Below are positions 46,474 through 56,328 of a stretch of DNA of 64,000 nt, piece by piece. A program made the position numbers and the translations under genes. The DNA lies in assembly GCF_900111125.1 (NCBI RefSeq), contig NZ_FOGE01000002.1:372001-436000 (forward strand), read 5' to 3'. This stretch comes from Sphingobium sp. YR768 (GTDB taxonomy: Bacteria; Pseudomonadota; Alphaproteobacteria; Sphingomonadales; Sphingomonadaceae). The notes beneath the pieces are model-generated. The model was not told the DNA's origin, did no database searches, and saw only the letters and a program-made list of their open reading frames with translations. Each line of letters begins with the position of its first letter. Position 1 is the stretch's first letter.

Positions 46474-47925
46474 ATGTTTGATACTGGTGTGGTATCCGCC
46501 GCCTATATTTCGGCCGCGGTTCTTTTCATATTGTCGCTGGGCGGCCTGTCCAATCAGGAAAGCGCCAAGCGCGCCGTCTGGTATGGCATCGCTGGTATGG
46601 CGCTGGCCGTCGTGGCGACGCTGTTCGGCCCGGGTGCGGCCAATCTGCCGATCGTGCTGGGCAGCTTTGCCGTGGCCGCCGTGATCGGCTGGATCGTGGC
46701 GGTTCGGGTCCAGATGACCGAAATGCCGCAGTTGGTCGCTGCGCTGCACAGCTTCGTTGGCCTCGCCGCCGTGTTCATCGGCTTCAACGCGCATTTCGAG
46801 CTGGAAACGGTGCAAGCGCTCGATCCCGCCGCGCGCGAGGCGTTGACCGGCTTTGCCGCAATCCTGGCGCACAAGACCCCGGTCGAGATCAACATCCTGA
46901 AGGTCGAGGAATTTCTGGGCATCTTCATCGGCGCGGTGACGTTCACCGGGTCGATCGTCGCCTTCGGCAAGCTGGCCGGGAAGCTGGACGGCAAGGCGAA
47001 GAAGCTGCCGGGCGGGCATCTGCTCAACGCCAGCGCAGCGATCGCGTCGCTGGTGCTGCTGGTGATGTATGTCGGCAATATCGGGGTCGAGGGCCGCGAA
47101 CTGACCGTGCTGATCGCCATGGCGGTGCTGGCGCTGTTCATCGGTTTCCATCTGGTGATGGGCATCGGCGGCGCGGACATGCCCGTCGTCGTGTCGATGC
47201 TGAACAGCTATTCGGGCTGGGCGGCCGCCGCGATCGGCTTCACGCTGGGCAACGACCTGCTGATCGTGACCGGCGCGCTGGTCGGTTCATCGGGCGCGAT
47301 CCTGAGCTACATCATGTGCAAGGCGATGAACCGCAGCTTCGTGTCGGTGATTCTGGGCGGCTTTGGCGGCACCAGCGGCCCGGCGGCGGAGATTGAAGGC
47401 GAGCAGGTGGCGATCGACGCCGATGGCGTGGCGGCTGCGCTCAACGATGCGGACAGCATCATCATCGTGCCGGGCTATGGCATGGCGGTGGCGCAGGCGC
47501 AGCAGAGCGTGAGCGAACTGACCCGGAAGCTGCGCGCGGCGGGCAAAAATGTCCGCTTCGCCATCCACCCGGTCGCGGGGCGCCTGCCCGGTCATATGAA
47601 CGTGCTGCTGGCCGAGGCCAAGGTGCCCTATGACATCGTGCTGGAAATGGACGAGATCAACGAGGACTTTCCCTCGACCGACGTGGTGATCGTGATCGGC
47701 TCCAACGACATCGTGAATCCGGCGGCGCAGGACGATCCCAACTCCCCGATCGCCGGCATGCCGGTGCTGGAAGTGTGGAAGGCCAAGCAGGTGTTCGTGT
47801 CGAAGCGCGGCCAGGGCACCGGCTATTCGGGCATCGAGAATCCGCTCTTCTACAAGGAGAATACGCGGATGTTCTATGGCGACGCCAAGGTCGCGGTGGA
47901 CAGCCTGCTCGGCAAGATCGGCTGA
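46474..47925 (+). CDS. pntB: NAD(P) transhydrogenase subunit beta
   Basis: The 483-residue subunit has eight or nine membrane helices followed by the NADP-binding domain III ([56 protein letters not shown]). GGGGG lies before the ATG at 46474, 13 bp after the pntA stop. A hairpin follows. Confidence 0.97.
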   Translation: MFDTGVVSAAYISAAVLFILSLGGLSNQESAKRAVWYGIAGMALAVVATLFGPGAANLPIVLGSFAVAAVIGWIVAVRVQMTEMPQLVAALHSFVGLAAVFIGFNAHFELETVQALDPAAREALTGFAAILAHKTPVEINILKVEEFLGIFIGAVTFTGSIVAFGKLAGKLDGKAKKLPGGHLLNASAAIASLVLLVMYVGNIGVEGRELTVLIAMAVLALFIGFHLVMGIGGADMPVVVSMLNSYSGWAAAAIGFTLGNDLLIVTGALVGSSGAILSYIMCKAMNRSFVSVILGGFGGTSGPAAEIEGEQVAIDADGVAAALNDADSIIIVPGYGMAVAQAQQSVSELTRKLRAAGKNVRFAIHPVAGRLPGHMNVLLAEAKVPYDIVLEMDEINEDFPSTDVVIVIGSNDIVNPAAQDDPNSPIAGMPVLEVWKAKQVFVSKRGQGTGYSGIENPLFYKENTRMFYGDAKVAVDSLLGKIG

Positions 47926-47973
47926 TCAGGGCGGCGGGCGGACTGTTTCCGCCCGCCCCGCATCATCCCTGGC

Positions 47974-48010
47974 GACCCGGCCCGCGCCATGTGCGGGTCG
48001 GGTCGTTTTG
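47974..48010 (+). terminator. Probable terminator of pntAB
   Basis: GACCCGGCCCGC and GCGGGTCGGGTC pair with two internal mismatches around a seven-base loop, then GTTTTGTT. Confidence 0.6.
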
Positions 48011-48157
48011 TTACGCGCCATGGGGCTGGAATATCGGGCAGATTCGCGCTGCGAGGCGCAAGGTTTGCGACAGCAAGTTGGACAGTTGTGTCATGAACGC
48101 GCCATTGCCGTTACGGCAGGGCCGGTTGCGATAATCTCTTGCAATAGACGCTTGCAC

Positions 48158-48173
48158 TTTACGTAAACGTAAA
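48158..48173. promoter_or_regulatory. Palindromic operator candidate upstream of the thiolase gene
   Basis: TTTACGTAAACGTAAA lies 52 bp before the thiolase ATG. Inverted ACGTNNACGT-type sites are known for MerR-family LiuR regulators of branched-chain amino acid and fatty acid catabolism; the link here is by resemblance only. Confidence 0.45.
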
Positions 48174-48224
48174 TACATTCCTCTCCACATTCGAAGCGCC
48201 AAAACGGCCCCCCACGGAGAGGGA

Positions 48225-49439
48225 ATGAACATGGAAGCCTATATTTACGACGCCGTCAGGACGCCCCGTGGCCGGGGCAAGGCCGACGGGTCGCTGCACG
48301 AAATCACCCCGATCCAGTTGGCGACGCAGGTGCTGGAAGCCGTGCGCGACCGCAGCCAGATCGACACGGCCGATGTCGATGACGTCATTCTGGGCTGCGT
48401 CAGCCCCGTGGGGGAACAGGGCGCGGATATTGCCCGCGTCGCCGTGCTGAACGCCGATTATGCGCAGACCGTGCCGGGCGTGCAGATCAACCGCTTCTGC
48501 GCCTCGGGGCTGGAGGCGGTGAACATGGCGGCGGCCAAGGTCTATTCGGGCGAGGCGATGTTTGCGATCGGCGGCGGCGTCGAGTCGATGAGCCGCGTGC
48601 CGATGGCGTCGGACGGCGGCGCCTGGGCGATGGACCCGGCGGTCGCCTACAAAACCTATTTCGCGCCGCAGGGCATCGGCGCCGACGTGATCGCCACCAA
48701 ATTCGGCATCAGCCGCGATGACGCGGACGCCTATGCGGTCGAGAGCCAGAAGCGCGCGAAGGCAGCCTGGGACGAAGGCCGGTTCAAAAAGTCGATCGTG
48801 CCGGTGAAGGATGTGATCGGCGGCATCGTGCTGGATCATGACGAACATATGCGCCCCGATGCGACGATGCAGTCGCTGGGCGCATTGAAGGCCAGCTTCA
48901 CCGCGCTGGGCGAGGAAATGCCCGGCTTCGATACCGTCGCGTTGCTGCGCTATCCCGAACTGGAGAAGGTCAACCATATCCACCATGCCGGCAACAGCAG
49001 CGGCATCGTGGACGGCGCCGCCGCCGTGCTGGTCGGCAACAAGGATATGGGCGAGAAATATGGGCTGAAGCCGCGCGCCCGGATCAAGGCGATGGCCTCG
49101 ATCGGGTCGGAGCCGCTTATCATGCTGACCGGGCCGGAGTTCGTCGCGGGCAAGCTGCTGGCGCGTGCGGGCATGAGCGCCGCCGACATCGATCTGTGGG
49201 AACTGAACGAGGCCTTCGCCTCGGTCGTGCTGCGTTACATGCAGGCGATGAACCTCGACCACAGCAAGATCAACGTGAATGGCGGCGCGATCGCCATGGG
49301 CCATCCGCTGGGCGCGACCGGCGCGATGGTGCTGGGCACGGCGCTGGATGAACTGGAACGGTCTGGCAAGGGCACGGCGCTCATCAACCTGTGCGTCGGT
49401 GCGGGCATGGGCACCGGCATCATTATCGAGCGCGTTTGA
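48225..49439 (+). CDS. Acetyl-CoA C-acyltransferase (beta-oxidation thiolase)
   Basis: The 404-residue thiolase has the acyl-enzyme Cys in [54 protein letters not shown] (His) and the second Cys in [10 protein letters not shown]. It cleaves 3-ketoacyl-CoA. It forms an operon with the FadB-type gene after 115 bp that contain a palindromic repeat. FadA/FadI or PhaA-type cannot be separated by motif alone; context favours beta-oxidation. Confidence 0.93.
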   Translation: MNMEAYIYDAVRTPRGRGKADGSLHEITPIQLATQVLEAVRDRSQIDTADVDDVILGCVSPVGEQGADIARVAVLNADYAQTVPGVQINRFCASGLEAVNMAAAKVYSGEAMFAIGGGVESMSRVPMASDGGAWAMDPAVAYKTYFAPQGIGADVIATKFGISRDDADAYAVESQKRAKAAWDEGRFKKSIVPVKDVIGGIVLDHDEHMRPDATMQSLGALKASFTALGEEMPGFDTVALLRYPELEKVNHIHHAGNSSGIVDGAAAVLVGNKDMGEKYGLKPRARIKAMASIGSEPLIMLTGPEFVAGKLLARAGMSAADIDLWELNEAFASVVLRYMQAMNLDHSKINVNGGAIAMGHPLGATGAMVLGTALDELERSGKGTALINLCVGAGMGTGIIIERV

Positions 49440-49454
49440 AACAAATATAAAGCA

Positions 49455-49534
49455 CCGTTCGGGCTGAGCCTGTCGAAGCCCTGTTCTTCTTCAAAAAGAA
49501 AAGTGCGGCCCTTCGACAAGCTCAGGGCGAACGG
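49455..49534. repeat. REP-like palindrome (PFALSLSKG type)
   Basis: CCGTTCGGGCTGAGCCTGTC and GACAAGCTCAGGGCGAACGG form facing arms around a 30-bp centre. It sits within the thiolase-fadB operon. Confidence 0.9.
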
Positions 49535-49554
49535 GATTGAGAGGTAGCTTCATC

Positions 49555-51732
49555 ATGCAGACCATCACATTCGACATCGACGCCGACGGCATCGCGACCC
49601 TGACGATCGACGTGCCCGGCCAGTCGATGAACGTCATCGGCCCCGACTTCCTGTCCGATCTGGATGCCGCGATCACGCGCATCGCGTCGGAAGAGGGCAT
49701 CAAGGGCGCGGTCATCGCGTCGGGCAAGGACAGCGGCTTCATGGCCGGGATGGACCTGAAATATTTCGGGTCGATGCTGGCAAGCGAAAGCGGCGATCGC
49801 CCTGCCCCGGCCGCGATTTTTGACAAGCTGTTCGTGCTGAACGGCCTGTTCCGCCGCCTTGAAACCAGCGGCAAGCCGATCGCCTGCGCCATCGAGGGCA
49901 CCTGCGTCGGCGGCGGGTTCGAACTGGCGCTGGCCTGTCATCGTCGTTTTGTCGGCGACAGCAGCAAGACGCAGCTTGGCCTGCCCGAAATCCTGATCGG
50001 CCTGTTCCCCGGCGGTGGCGGGTCGCAACGCCTGCCGCGCATCATGGGCGTGCAGGCCGCGCTGATGTACATGCTTCAGGGCAAGCTGTTCCGCCCGGCC
50101 GAAGCCGCGATGCTGAAGGTCGTGGACGGCGTCGTGCCGCAGGGCACCGCCGTTCAGGCCGCGCGCGATTGGGTGAAGGCCAATCCGAGCGCCAATACGC
50201 AACCCTGGGACGTGAAGGGCTATAAGGTTCCGGGTGGCGCAGGCGGCTTCAATCCCGCCTTCGTCCAGACCATGGCTGGCGCGCTGCCGATGACGCTGAA
50301 GCAGACCCAGCGCAACATGAACGCGCCGATCGCTTTGCTGTCCGCCGTCTATGAAGGCATCACTTTGCCGATGGACCGGGCGATCCGGATCGAGAGCAAA
50401 TATTTCGCCAAGGTCGCCGCCGATCCGCAGGCGTCGAACATGATCCGCACCCTCTTCGTCAACAAGCAGGCGGCCGAGCGTGGTGCGCGCCGTCCCAAGG
50501 ATCAGCCCAAGGCGCCGACGACGAAGCTGGCCATGCTGGGTGCCGGCATGATGGGCGCGGGCATCGCCACCGTCGCGGCGCAGGCGGGGATCGAGGTCAT
50601 GCTGTTCGACCGCGACCTGGCCTATGCGCAAAAGGGCAAGGCGCATGTCGAGGAGGTGCTCAAGAAGCGGCTTGGCAAGGGCATGACGCCCGAAAAGCTG
50701 GCGGAGACGCTGGCCCGCGTGACGCCGACCACCGACTATGCCGCGCTCGCCGGGGCCGATTTCGTGATCGAGGCGGTGTTTGAGGATGTCGGCATCAAGG
50801 CGGAAGTGACGAAACAGGTCGAAGCCGTGCTGGGCGCGGACACCATCTTCGGCTCCAACACCTCGACCCTGCCCATCACCAAGCTGGCGCAGGCCTGGAC
50901 CAAGCCGGAGAATTTCATCGGCGTCCATTTCTTCTCGCCGGTCGAGAAGATGCCGCTGGTGGAGATCATCCTGGGTGAAAAGACCGGCCCGGCCGCTATC
51001 GCCAAGGCGCTGGATTTCGTGGCGCAGATCAGGAAGACGCCGATCGTCGTGCATGACAGCCGTGGTTTCTACACCTCGCGCAGCTTCGGCACCTATGTGC
51101 AGGAAGGCGCGGAACTGGTCGGCGAAGGCGTCAATCCGGCGCTGATCGAAAATGCCGGCAAGCAGCTTGGCATGCCGACCGGTCCTCTGGCCGTCAGCGA
51201 TGAGGTCTCGATCGAGCTGGGCTGGAAGATCATGACGGCGGCGAAGAAGGAACTGGGCGACGCCTATGTACCCCAGGGTTCGGACGACATCATGGTGAAG
51301 ATGGTCGAGGCCGGCCGTCTGGGCCGCAAGAATGGCAAGGGCTGGTACGACTATCCCGAAGGCGCGAAGAAGCATCTGTCGCCGGTACTCGGCGAGATGT
51401 TCCCGCGCGCCGCCGAGCAGCCCGATGTCGAGGCGGTGAAGGAGCGCCTGCTCTATCGCCAGCTGATCGAATGCGCCCGCTGTTTCGAGGAAGGCGTGCT
51501 GGAAACGCCGGAAGATGGCGATATCGGCGCGATCTTCGGCTGGGGCTTTGCGCCCTATACCGGCGGGCCGTTCAGCCATATGGACACGGTCGGCATCGCC
51601 CATGTCGTGGCCGTGCTGGATCGACTGGCGGCGGCCCATGGCCCGCGCTTTACGCCGACGCAGCAGTTGCGGGACATGGCGGCCAGCGGCGCGACCTTCT
51701 ATCGCCCGCTTCCGTCCCGCGCTGCGGCATAA
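49555..51732 (+). CDS. FadB/FadJ-type enoyl-CoA hydratase/3-hydroxyacyl-CoA dehydrogenase
   Basis: The 725-residue bifunctional enzyme has an N-terminal crotonase domain (SGFMAGMDLKYFG; CVGGGFELALACH; GLPEILIGLFPGGGGSQRLP), a Rossmann domain (LGAGMMGAGIATVAAQAG), and two dehydrogenase C-terminal domains (HFFSPVEKMPLVEII with catalytic His; NGKGWYDYPEG; GWGFAPYTGGPF). It carries out the middle steps of fatty-acid beta-oxidation. The ATG at 49555 begins the conserved MQTITFDID. Confidence 0.95.
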   Translation: MQTITFDIDADGIATLTIDVPGQSMNVIGPDFLSDLDAAITRIASEEGIKGAVIASGKDSGFMAGMDLKYFGSMLASESGDRPAPAAIFDKLFVLNGLFRRLETSGKPIACAIEGTCVGGGFELALACHRRFVGDSSKTQLGLPEILIGLFPGGGGSQRLPRIMGVQAALMYMLQGKLFRPAEAAMLKVVDGVVPQGTAVQAARDWVKANPSANTQPWDVKGYKVPGGAGGFNPAFVQTMAGALPMTLKQTQRNMNAPIALLSAVYEGITLPMDRAIRIESKYFAKVAADPQASNMIRTLFVNKQAAERGARRPKDQPKAPTTKLAMLGAGMMGAGIATVAAQAGIEVMLFDRDLAYAQKGKAHVEEVLKKRLGKGMTPEKLAETLARVTPTTDYAALAGADFVIEAVFEDVGIKAEVTKQVEAVLGADTIFGSNTSTLPITKLAQAWTKPENFIGVHFFSPVEKMPLVEIILGEKTGPAAIAKALDFVAQIRKTPIVVHDSRGFYTSRSFGTYVQEGAELVGEGVNPALIENAGKQLGMPTGPLAVSDEVSIELGWKIMTAAKKELGDAYVPQGSDDIMVKMVEAGRLGRKNGKGWYDYPEGAKKHLSPVLGEMFPRAAEQPDVEAVKERLLYRQLIECARCFEEGVLETPEDGDIGAIFGWGFAPYTGGPFSHMDTVGIAHVVAVLDRLAAAHGPRFTPTQQLRDMAASGATFYRPLPSRAAA

Positions 51733-51761
51733 AAGACTGTAAATCGTAACGAGGCTGGTTT

Positions 51762-51790
51762 AGGTCTCCCCGGCACATCCGGGGAGACCT
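51762..51790 (+). promoter_or_regulatory. Hairpin overlapping the galE ribosome site
   Basis: AGGTCTCCCCGG and CCGGGGAGACCT form a perfect 12-bp stem with a five-base loop, followed by TATTTT. It may terminate the fad operon, but its 3' arm holds the GGGGAG nearest the galE ATG (51797). Confidence 0.7.
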
Positions 51791-51796
51791 TATTTT

Positions 51797-52801
51797 ATGA
51801 GCGAAAAGCCGACGGTTCTGGTCACGGGGGGCGCCGGTTATATCGGCAGCCATGCGGTCCTGGCGCTGCGCGATGCGGGCTACCGCGTTGCGGTGATCGA
51901 CAATCTGACCACCGGCTTCCGCTGGGCCATCCCCGAAGACGTGCATTTCACGCAAGGCGACATTGCCGACCAGCCGCTGGTCGAAGCGCTGCTGAAAGAG
52001 CAGAATATCGGCGCGATCATGCATTTCGCAGGCTCCATCATTGTCCCGGAATCGGTCGAGAACCCGCTCAAATATTATCACAATAACAGCGCCAAAAGCC
52101 GCAACCTGATCGAGAGCGCGGTGCGGGTCGGCGTGCCGCACTTCATCTTCTCCTCCACCGCCGCCACCTATGGCACGCCGGAGGAAAGCCCGGTGCGCGA
52201 GGACAGCCCCAAGCTGCCGATCAACCCCTATGGCATGTCGAAGCTGATGACGGAGATCATGCTGGCCGACGTGGCGGCGGCACATCCGATCAATTTCTGC
52301 GTGCTGCGTTACTTCAACGTCGCGGGCGCCGATCCGCAGGGCCGGACCGGCCAGTCGACCGCCGGCGCGACCCACCTGATCAAGGTCGCTGTCGAGGCCG
52401 CGCTGGGCAAGCGCAGCCATGTCGCGATGTTCGGCAGCGATTTCGACACGCCCGACGGGACCGGCGTGCGTGACTATATCCATGTCAGCGATCTGGCCAA
52501 CGCCCATGTGCTGGCCCTCGATGCGTTGCAGGCCGACAAGACGAAGAATTACACGCTCAATTGCGGCTATGGCCGGGGCTTTTCGGTGATGGAAGTGCTG
52601 GACGCGGTGGACCGCGTGACCAACATGACGATCGATCGCCGGGTCGAGGGACGCCGCGCCGGCGACCCCGCTTCGCTGATTTCCGACAATCGCAAGATCA
52701 TGGCGGAATTCCCCTGGCAGCCGCAACATGCCGATCTGGACAAGATCGTGCAGCATGCCCTCGCCTGGGAACGCAAGCTGGGCGATATTCGCGGCGAATG
52801 A
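51797..52801 (+). CDS. galE: UDP-glucose 4-epimerase
   Basis: The 334-residue SDR enzyme has TGGAGYIGSHAVLAL (NAD binding), SSTAATYGTP, the catalytic YGMSK (Tyr and Lys), and NVAGADPQGRTG. It converts UDP-glucose and UDP-galactose for surface polysaccharide. Its stop overlaps the start of the YbaK gene in ATGA, so the two are coupled. Confidence 0.95.
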   Translation: MSEKPTVLVTGGAGYIGSHAVLALRDAGYRVAVIDNLTTGFRWAIPEDVHFTQGDIADQPLVEALLKEQNIGAIMHFAGSIIVPESVENPLKYYHNNSAKSRNLIESAVRVGVPHFIFSSTAATYGTPEESPVREDSPKLPINPYGMSKLMTEIMLADVAAAHPINFCVLRYFNVAGADPQGRTGQSTAGATHLIKVAVEAALGKRSHVAMFGSDFDTPDGTGVRDYIHVSDLANAHVLALDALQADKTKNYTLNCGYGRGFSVMEVLDAVDRVTNMTIDRRVEGRRAGDPASLISDNRKIMAEFPWQPQHADLDKIVQHALAWERKLGDIRGE

Positions 52802-53277
52802 GCGACGCCAGCGTCCGCGCCTGGTTCGCCGCCCATGCGCCCGATGTGACGATCATCGATCAGGGCGTCAGCACCGCGACGGTGATCGAGGCGGCGTCCG
52901 CGCTGGGTGTCGAGCCCGCGCGGATCGCCAAGACGCTGTCGCTTCGCGTGGGCGAAACGGTGGTGCTGGTCTGCGCGCGGGGCGACGCACGGTTGCACAA
53001 TGCCAAGTCCAAGGCGGCGCTGGGCGCCAAGCCGCGCATGCTGGGCGGGCATGAGGTGGAGGAACTGACCGGCCATCCGGTCGGTGGCGTCTGCCCCTTC
53101 GGCCTCGCCCAGTCGCTGCCCGTCTATTGCGACGTGTCGCTCAGGGATTTCGCCACCGTCTTTCCGGCGGCCGGATCGCGGACCAGTTCGGTCGAACTGA
53201 CGCCCGATCGGCTGGCGGCCTTGACCGGGGCGACCTGGGTGGACATTTGCACGCTTCCAGACGCGATCGCGGAGTAA
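52798..53277 (+). CDS. YbaK/EbsC-family aminoacyl-tRNA deacylase-like protein
   Basis: The 159-residue protein has the YbaK/ProX fold: ALGVEPARIAKTLSLRVG, then DARLHNAKSKAALG (Lys in the substrate pocket), and TGHPVGGVCPFGL. Family members deacylate mischarged tRNA, for example Cys-tRNA(Pro). Start overlaps galE by four bases; pgl starts five bases after its stop. Confidence 0.92.
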   Translation: MSDASVRAWFAAHAPDVTIIDQGVSTATVIEAASALGVEPARIAKTLSLRVGETVVLVCARGDARLHNAKSKAALGAKPRMLGGHEVEELTGHPVGGVCPFGLAQSLPVYCDVSLRDFATVFPAAGSRTSSVELTPDRLAALTGATWVDICTLPDAIAE

Positions 53278-53282
53278 GCCCC

Positions 53283-53975
53283 ATGCCGACCGAACATCTT
53301 TTTGCCACCGGCGCGGACGCCGCCGCCGATATCGCCACGCGCATCGCCGCGATCCTGTCCGACGCTATCGCCGCGCGCGGGGTCGCCAGCATCGCAGTGT
53401 CGGGCGGACGATCGCCCCGACCGGTGCTGGAGGCGCTGAGCGCGACCGATCTCGACTGGAGCAAGGTGGTCGTGACGCTGGTGGACGAGCGCTGGGTTTC
53501 GCCTGACAGCGGCGACAGCAATGAGCGGCTGGTGCGGGAAACCTTGTTGCAGGGCGCGGCGGCCAGCGCGCGCTTCGTACCGATGAAGAATGACGCGGCT
53601 GACGCCTATGCCGGGCAGCCGGCGGTCGAGGCGGCCTTTGCAGCATTGCCCTGGCCGCTGGACATCGTGTTGCTGGGCATGGGGGATGACGGGCATACCG
53701 CGTCGCTCTTCCCCGAGGGCGCGGAACTGGCCGAAGGGCTGGCGAGCAAGGCGCTGACCATCGCGGCGACCCCGCCGGTCGCCCCGCACCAGCGTATGTC
53801 GCTGACCGCGCATGGGGTTTTGCAGAGCCGCTTCCTCTTCCTTCAGATCAGCGGCGCGGGCAAGAAAGCGGTCTATGATCGCGCGCTGGCGGGTGGCGCG
53901 GTCGAGGAATTGCCGATCCGGCTGGCGCTGTTGCAGGATGACGTGCCGGTCGAGGTGTGGATCGCGGAGGCCTAA
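53283..53975 (+). CDS. pgl: 6-phosphogluconolactonase
   Basis: The 230-residue protein has SIAVSGGRSPRPVLEAL, VTLVDERWVSPDSGDSNERLV and IVLLGMGDDGHTASLFPEG, the SugarP isomerase-like signatures of Pgl (catalytic His in DGHTASLFP). It hydrolyses 6-phosphogluconolactone for the Entner-Doudoroff or pentose phosphate route. Here it is separated from zwf and edd, which are usual neighbours, and follows galE-ybaK. Confidence 0.93.
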   Translation: MPTEHLFATGADAAADIATRIAAILSDAIAARGVASIAVSGGRSPRPVLEALSATDLDWSKVVVTLVDERWVSPDSGDSNERLVRETLLQGAAASARFVPMKNDAADAYAGQPAVEAAFAALPWPLDIVLLGMGDDGHTASLFPEGAELAEGLASKALTIAATPPVAPHQRMSLTAHGVLQSRFLFLQISGAGKKAVYDRALAGGAVEELPIRLALLQDDVPVEVWIAEA

Positions 53976-53978
53976 AAA

Positions 53979-54112
53979 ATCCTCCCCTGAAAGGGGAGGT
54001 GGCGCGCGCGAAGCGCGTGACGGAGGGGTATGGCGCGCTGGCCAGAGGTTGCGCGATTACCCCTCCACCATTCGCTTCGCGAACGGTCCCCCTCCCCTTG
54101 AGGGGAGGAATT
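53979..54112. repeat. Composite palindrome between convergent genes
   Basis: Outer arms AATCCTCCCC and GGGGAGGAATT each carry a small hairpin (CCTCCCCTGAAAGGGGAGG; CCTCCCCTTGAGGGGAGG). Inner parts include GCGCGCGAAGCGCG and ATTCGCTTCGCGAA. It fills the gap from pgl to the convergent membrane protein gene. Confidence 0.85.
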
Positions 54113-54374
54113 AGTTTCGCACTTCATGCCTTGAAATCAGATAGCGCCACACGCCCAGCGCGTTGATGGCCAGCATGGCGACATTCTGCCAGCCTATCCC
54201 TTCGCTATCCTTGTCGAGAAAGCCCCAGCCGATCAGGGCGATGGAGGATGTGACGAACAGGACGAACGCCCATCCCGTCACCCGCCGCCCCAGATTGAGC
54301 GAGACGATCAAAGCCGCGACCGTCGCGGCCCCGGCGCCATAATATTGCAAGGCGGTGAGCAGCGTCTGGTCCAT
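54111..54374 (-). CDS. Hypothetical small membrane protein
   Basis: The 87-residue protein has three hydrophobic segments (YYGAGAATVAALIVSLNLG, WAFVLFVTSSIALIGWGFL, NVAMLAINALGVWRYLI). The layout resembles PQ-loop-like or CBU_0592-like small proteins, but I cannot place it. Divergent from the aminotransferase gene 57 bp away. Confidence 0.6.
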   Translation of the reverse strand: MDQTLLTALQYYGAGAATVAALIVSLNLGRRVTGWAFVLFVTSSIALIGWGFLDKDSEGIGWQNVAMLAINALGVWRYLISRHEVRN

Positions 54375-54431
54375 GCCGGTGGAAACGCGCCGGCCATGGA
54401 CATGGTTGCCCGGTCATAATAGGCACGCCCC

Positions 54432-55568
54432 ATGGTAGCCGAGATCGACCCTTTCCACGCCATCGCCATCAGCCGCGAAGCCCATGCCCTCGAAGCCGCG
54501 GGCCGTTCCATCCTGCATATGGAGTTCGGCCAGCCATCGACCGGCGCGCCGGCCGAGGCGATCGCGGTGGCGCATCAGGTGCTGGACACCGACCCGATGG
54601 GCTATTGGGAAAGCCCGGCGCTCAAGGAACGGATCGCCCGCCATTATGGGGAACGGCATGGCGTTGCGGTCGACCCCGAACAGATCATCCTGACCTGCGG
54701 CGCGTCACCGGGGCTGGTGCTGGCGCTGACCTGCCTGTTCCGCCCCGGCGCACGGGTCGCCACGGCGCGGCCGGGCTATGTCGCCTATCGCAACAATCTC
54801 AAAGCGCTCTATCTGGAACCGGTGGAGGTCCCCTGCGGCCCGGCCGAGCGCTACCAGATCAGCGCCGATGCGCTCGCCGCGCTCGATCCCGCGCCGGACG
54901 GCCTGGTCCTCGCCAGCCCGGCCAATCCCACCGGCACGATCATCCCGGCGGAGGAACTGGAACGGATCGCGGCGGTCTGCGCGGAGCGGGGCATCCGCAT
55001 CATCTCCGACGAAATCTATCATGGATTGAGCTTCGGCGAGCCGGCCCATTCGATGCTGGAATATGCGCCCGACGCGATCATCGTGAACAGTTTCTCCAAA
55101 TATTACAGCATGGCCGGCTGGCGGCTGGGCTGGATCGTGGTGCCGGCCGACCTGATCGGCGTGGCGCGGGCGCGGATGGGCAATCTGTTCCTGACGCCGC
55201 CGGTGCTGGCGCAACGCGCGGGTCTGACCGCCTTCGACTGCACCGATGAACTGGAGCGGCATGTCGAGGGCTATCGCCGCAACCGGCAATTGCTGCTGGA
55301 TGCCCTCCCCGCGCTCGGCCTGGCGCAGATCGCCCCGCCGGACGGCGCCTTCTACATCTATGCCGATATCAGCCACCTGACCAATGACAGCCTCAGCTTC
55401 TGCCAGAAGCTGTTGCGCGAAACCGGCGTGGCGACTGCGCCGGGGATCGATTTCGATCCGGTCGACGGCCACCGCTTCATCCGCTTCAGCTTCGCCGTGT
55501 CGACCGATCGGGTCGAGGATGCAATCACGCGGATGGTGCCCTGGTTTCAGGCGCAGGGCGGTCGATAG
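54432..55568 (+). CDS. Class I/II pyridoxal-phosphate aminotransferase
   Basis: The 378-residue enzyme has LTCGASPGLVLAL, SPANPTGTIIP, IISDEIYHGLSFG and the PLP Lys in VNSFSKYYSMAGWRLGW, with the C-terminal Arg in HRFIRFSFA. It belongs to the aspartate-aminotransferase-like group; substrate is not evident from sequence. Confidence 0.92.
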   Translation: MVAEIDPFHAIAISREAHALEAAGRSILHMEFGQPSTGAPAEAIAVAHQVLDTDPMGYWESPALKERIARHYGERHGVAVDPEQIILTCGASPGLVLALTCLFRPGARVATARPGYVAYRNNLKALYLEPVEVPCGPAERYQISADALAALDPAPDGLVLASPANPTGTIIPAEELERIAAVCAERGIRIISDEIYHGLSFGEPAHSMLEYAPDAIIVNSFSKYYSMAGWRLGWIVVPADLIGVARARMGNLFLTPPVLAQRAGLTAFDCTDELERHVEGYRRNRQLLLDALPALGLAQIAPPDGAFYIYADISHLTNDSLSFCQKLLRETGVATAPGIDFDPVDGHRFIRFSFAVSTDRVEDAITRMVPWFQAQGGR

Positions 55569-55674
55569 GGTAGCTCTGTGACCGGCATGGGTGCTTGGGG
55601 AGGAAGTAAGAAAGTCCGCTTCCGGTCGCTTCGTGTTCACATCGCCGTCCTGCCTTCCTGAATTCTACGCCCCC

Positions 55675-56328
55675 TTATCCTGCGAGTTTCCGCGCCCTGT
55701 CCCGCCAGGCTTCCGCCAATACCGGCATGTCGGCCAGCGCACGGACGGCGGCGGGGTCGGCCTTGTGGCTGCCGCCGATCAGCAGGTGAAAGACGCGGGC
55801 GATCGGCCAGTCGGGGAGCGGCCGGTCGAGCAGGTCCATGCGGGTGCCGGCTTGCGCCTCCCCTTCGCGAATGACGCGGAAATAGAGGCCGCTGCGGGCG
55901 GTCTTGACGATGGTCGCCATCACGTCGCGCGCGGCGAAGCGGTGGTCGAGCTTCCAGCAGGGCTGGCGGCCATGGCTGACCTCCACGATCGCGCTGCCCA
56001 GCGAAAACCGATCGCCCAGGCAAATCTCCGCCTCCGTCATGCCGCGCGAGGCGATATTCTCGCCAAAAGCGCCCGGCGCGTCGAGCAGGGGCTGGCCGGG
56101 CTTGCGATCGCGCCACCAGCCATAATGATCCTGCGGATAGAGATGGATCGCCTTGTCCCAGCCGCCATGATGGACGGTGTCGGCAACCTGATCGCCCTCG
56201 AACCCCGCCCAGCCGATGCGCACGGGATCGCGCGTCGGCTGCTTGGCGATGGCGCTATAGTCTTCGCCGCGAAAGGGCACGGGTTTGCCGATCAGAAGGG
56301 CGTCGATGATCATATGGGGCGTGGTCAT
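55675..56328 (-). CDS. MOSC domain protein (YiiM-like)
   Basis: The 217-residue protein has the MOSC beta-barrel with GFEGDQVADTVHHGGWDKAIHLYP, GAFGENIASRGM and the conserved Cys in SHGRQPCWKLDHRF. YiiM proteins use molybdenum cofactor to reduce N-hydroxylated compounds. ATG at 56328 or 56313 are both possible; the longer upstream frame is not protein-like. Confidence 0.88.
   Translation of the reverse strand: MTTPHMIIDALLIGKPVPFRGEDYSAIAKQPTRDPVRIGWAGFEGDQVADTVHHGGWDKAIHLYPQDHYGWWRDRKPGQPLLDAPGAFGENIASRGMTEAEICLGDRFSLGSAIVEVSHGRQPCWKLDHRFAARDVMATIVKTARSGLYFRVIREGEAQAGTRMDLLDRPLPDWPIARVFHLLIGGSHKADPAAVRALADMPVLAEAWRDRARKLAG

Noticed and set aside
49522..51639. A 705-residue open frame opposite the FadB-type gene
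   Set aside because: No recognisable motif, and the sense gene is intact with all catalytic segments.
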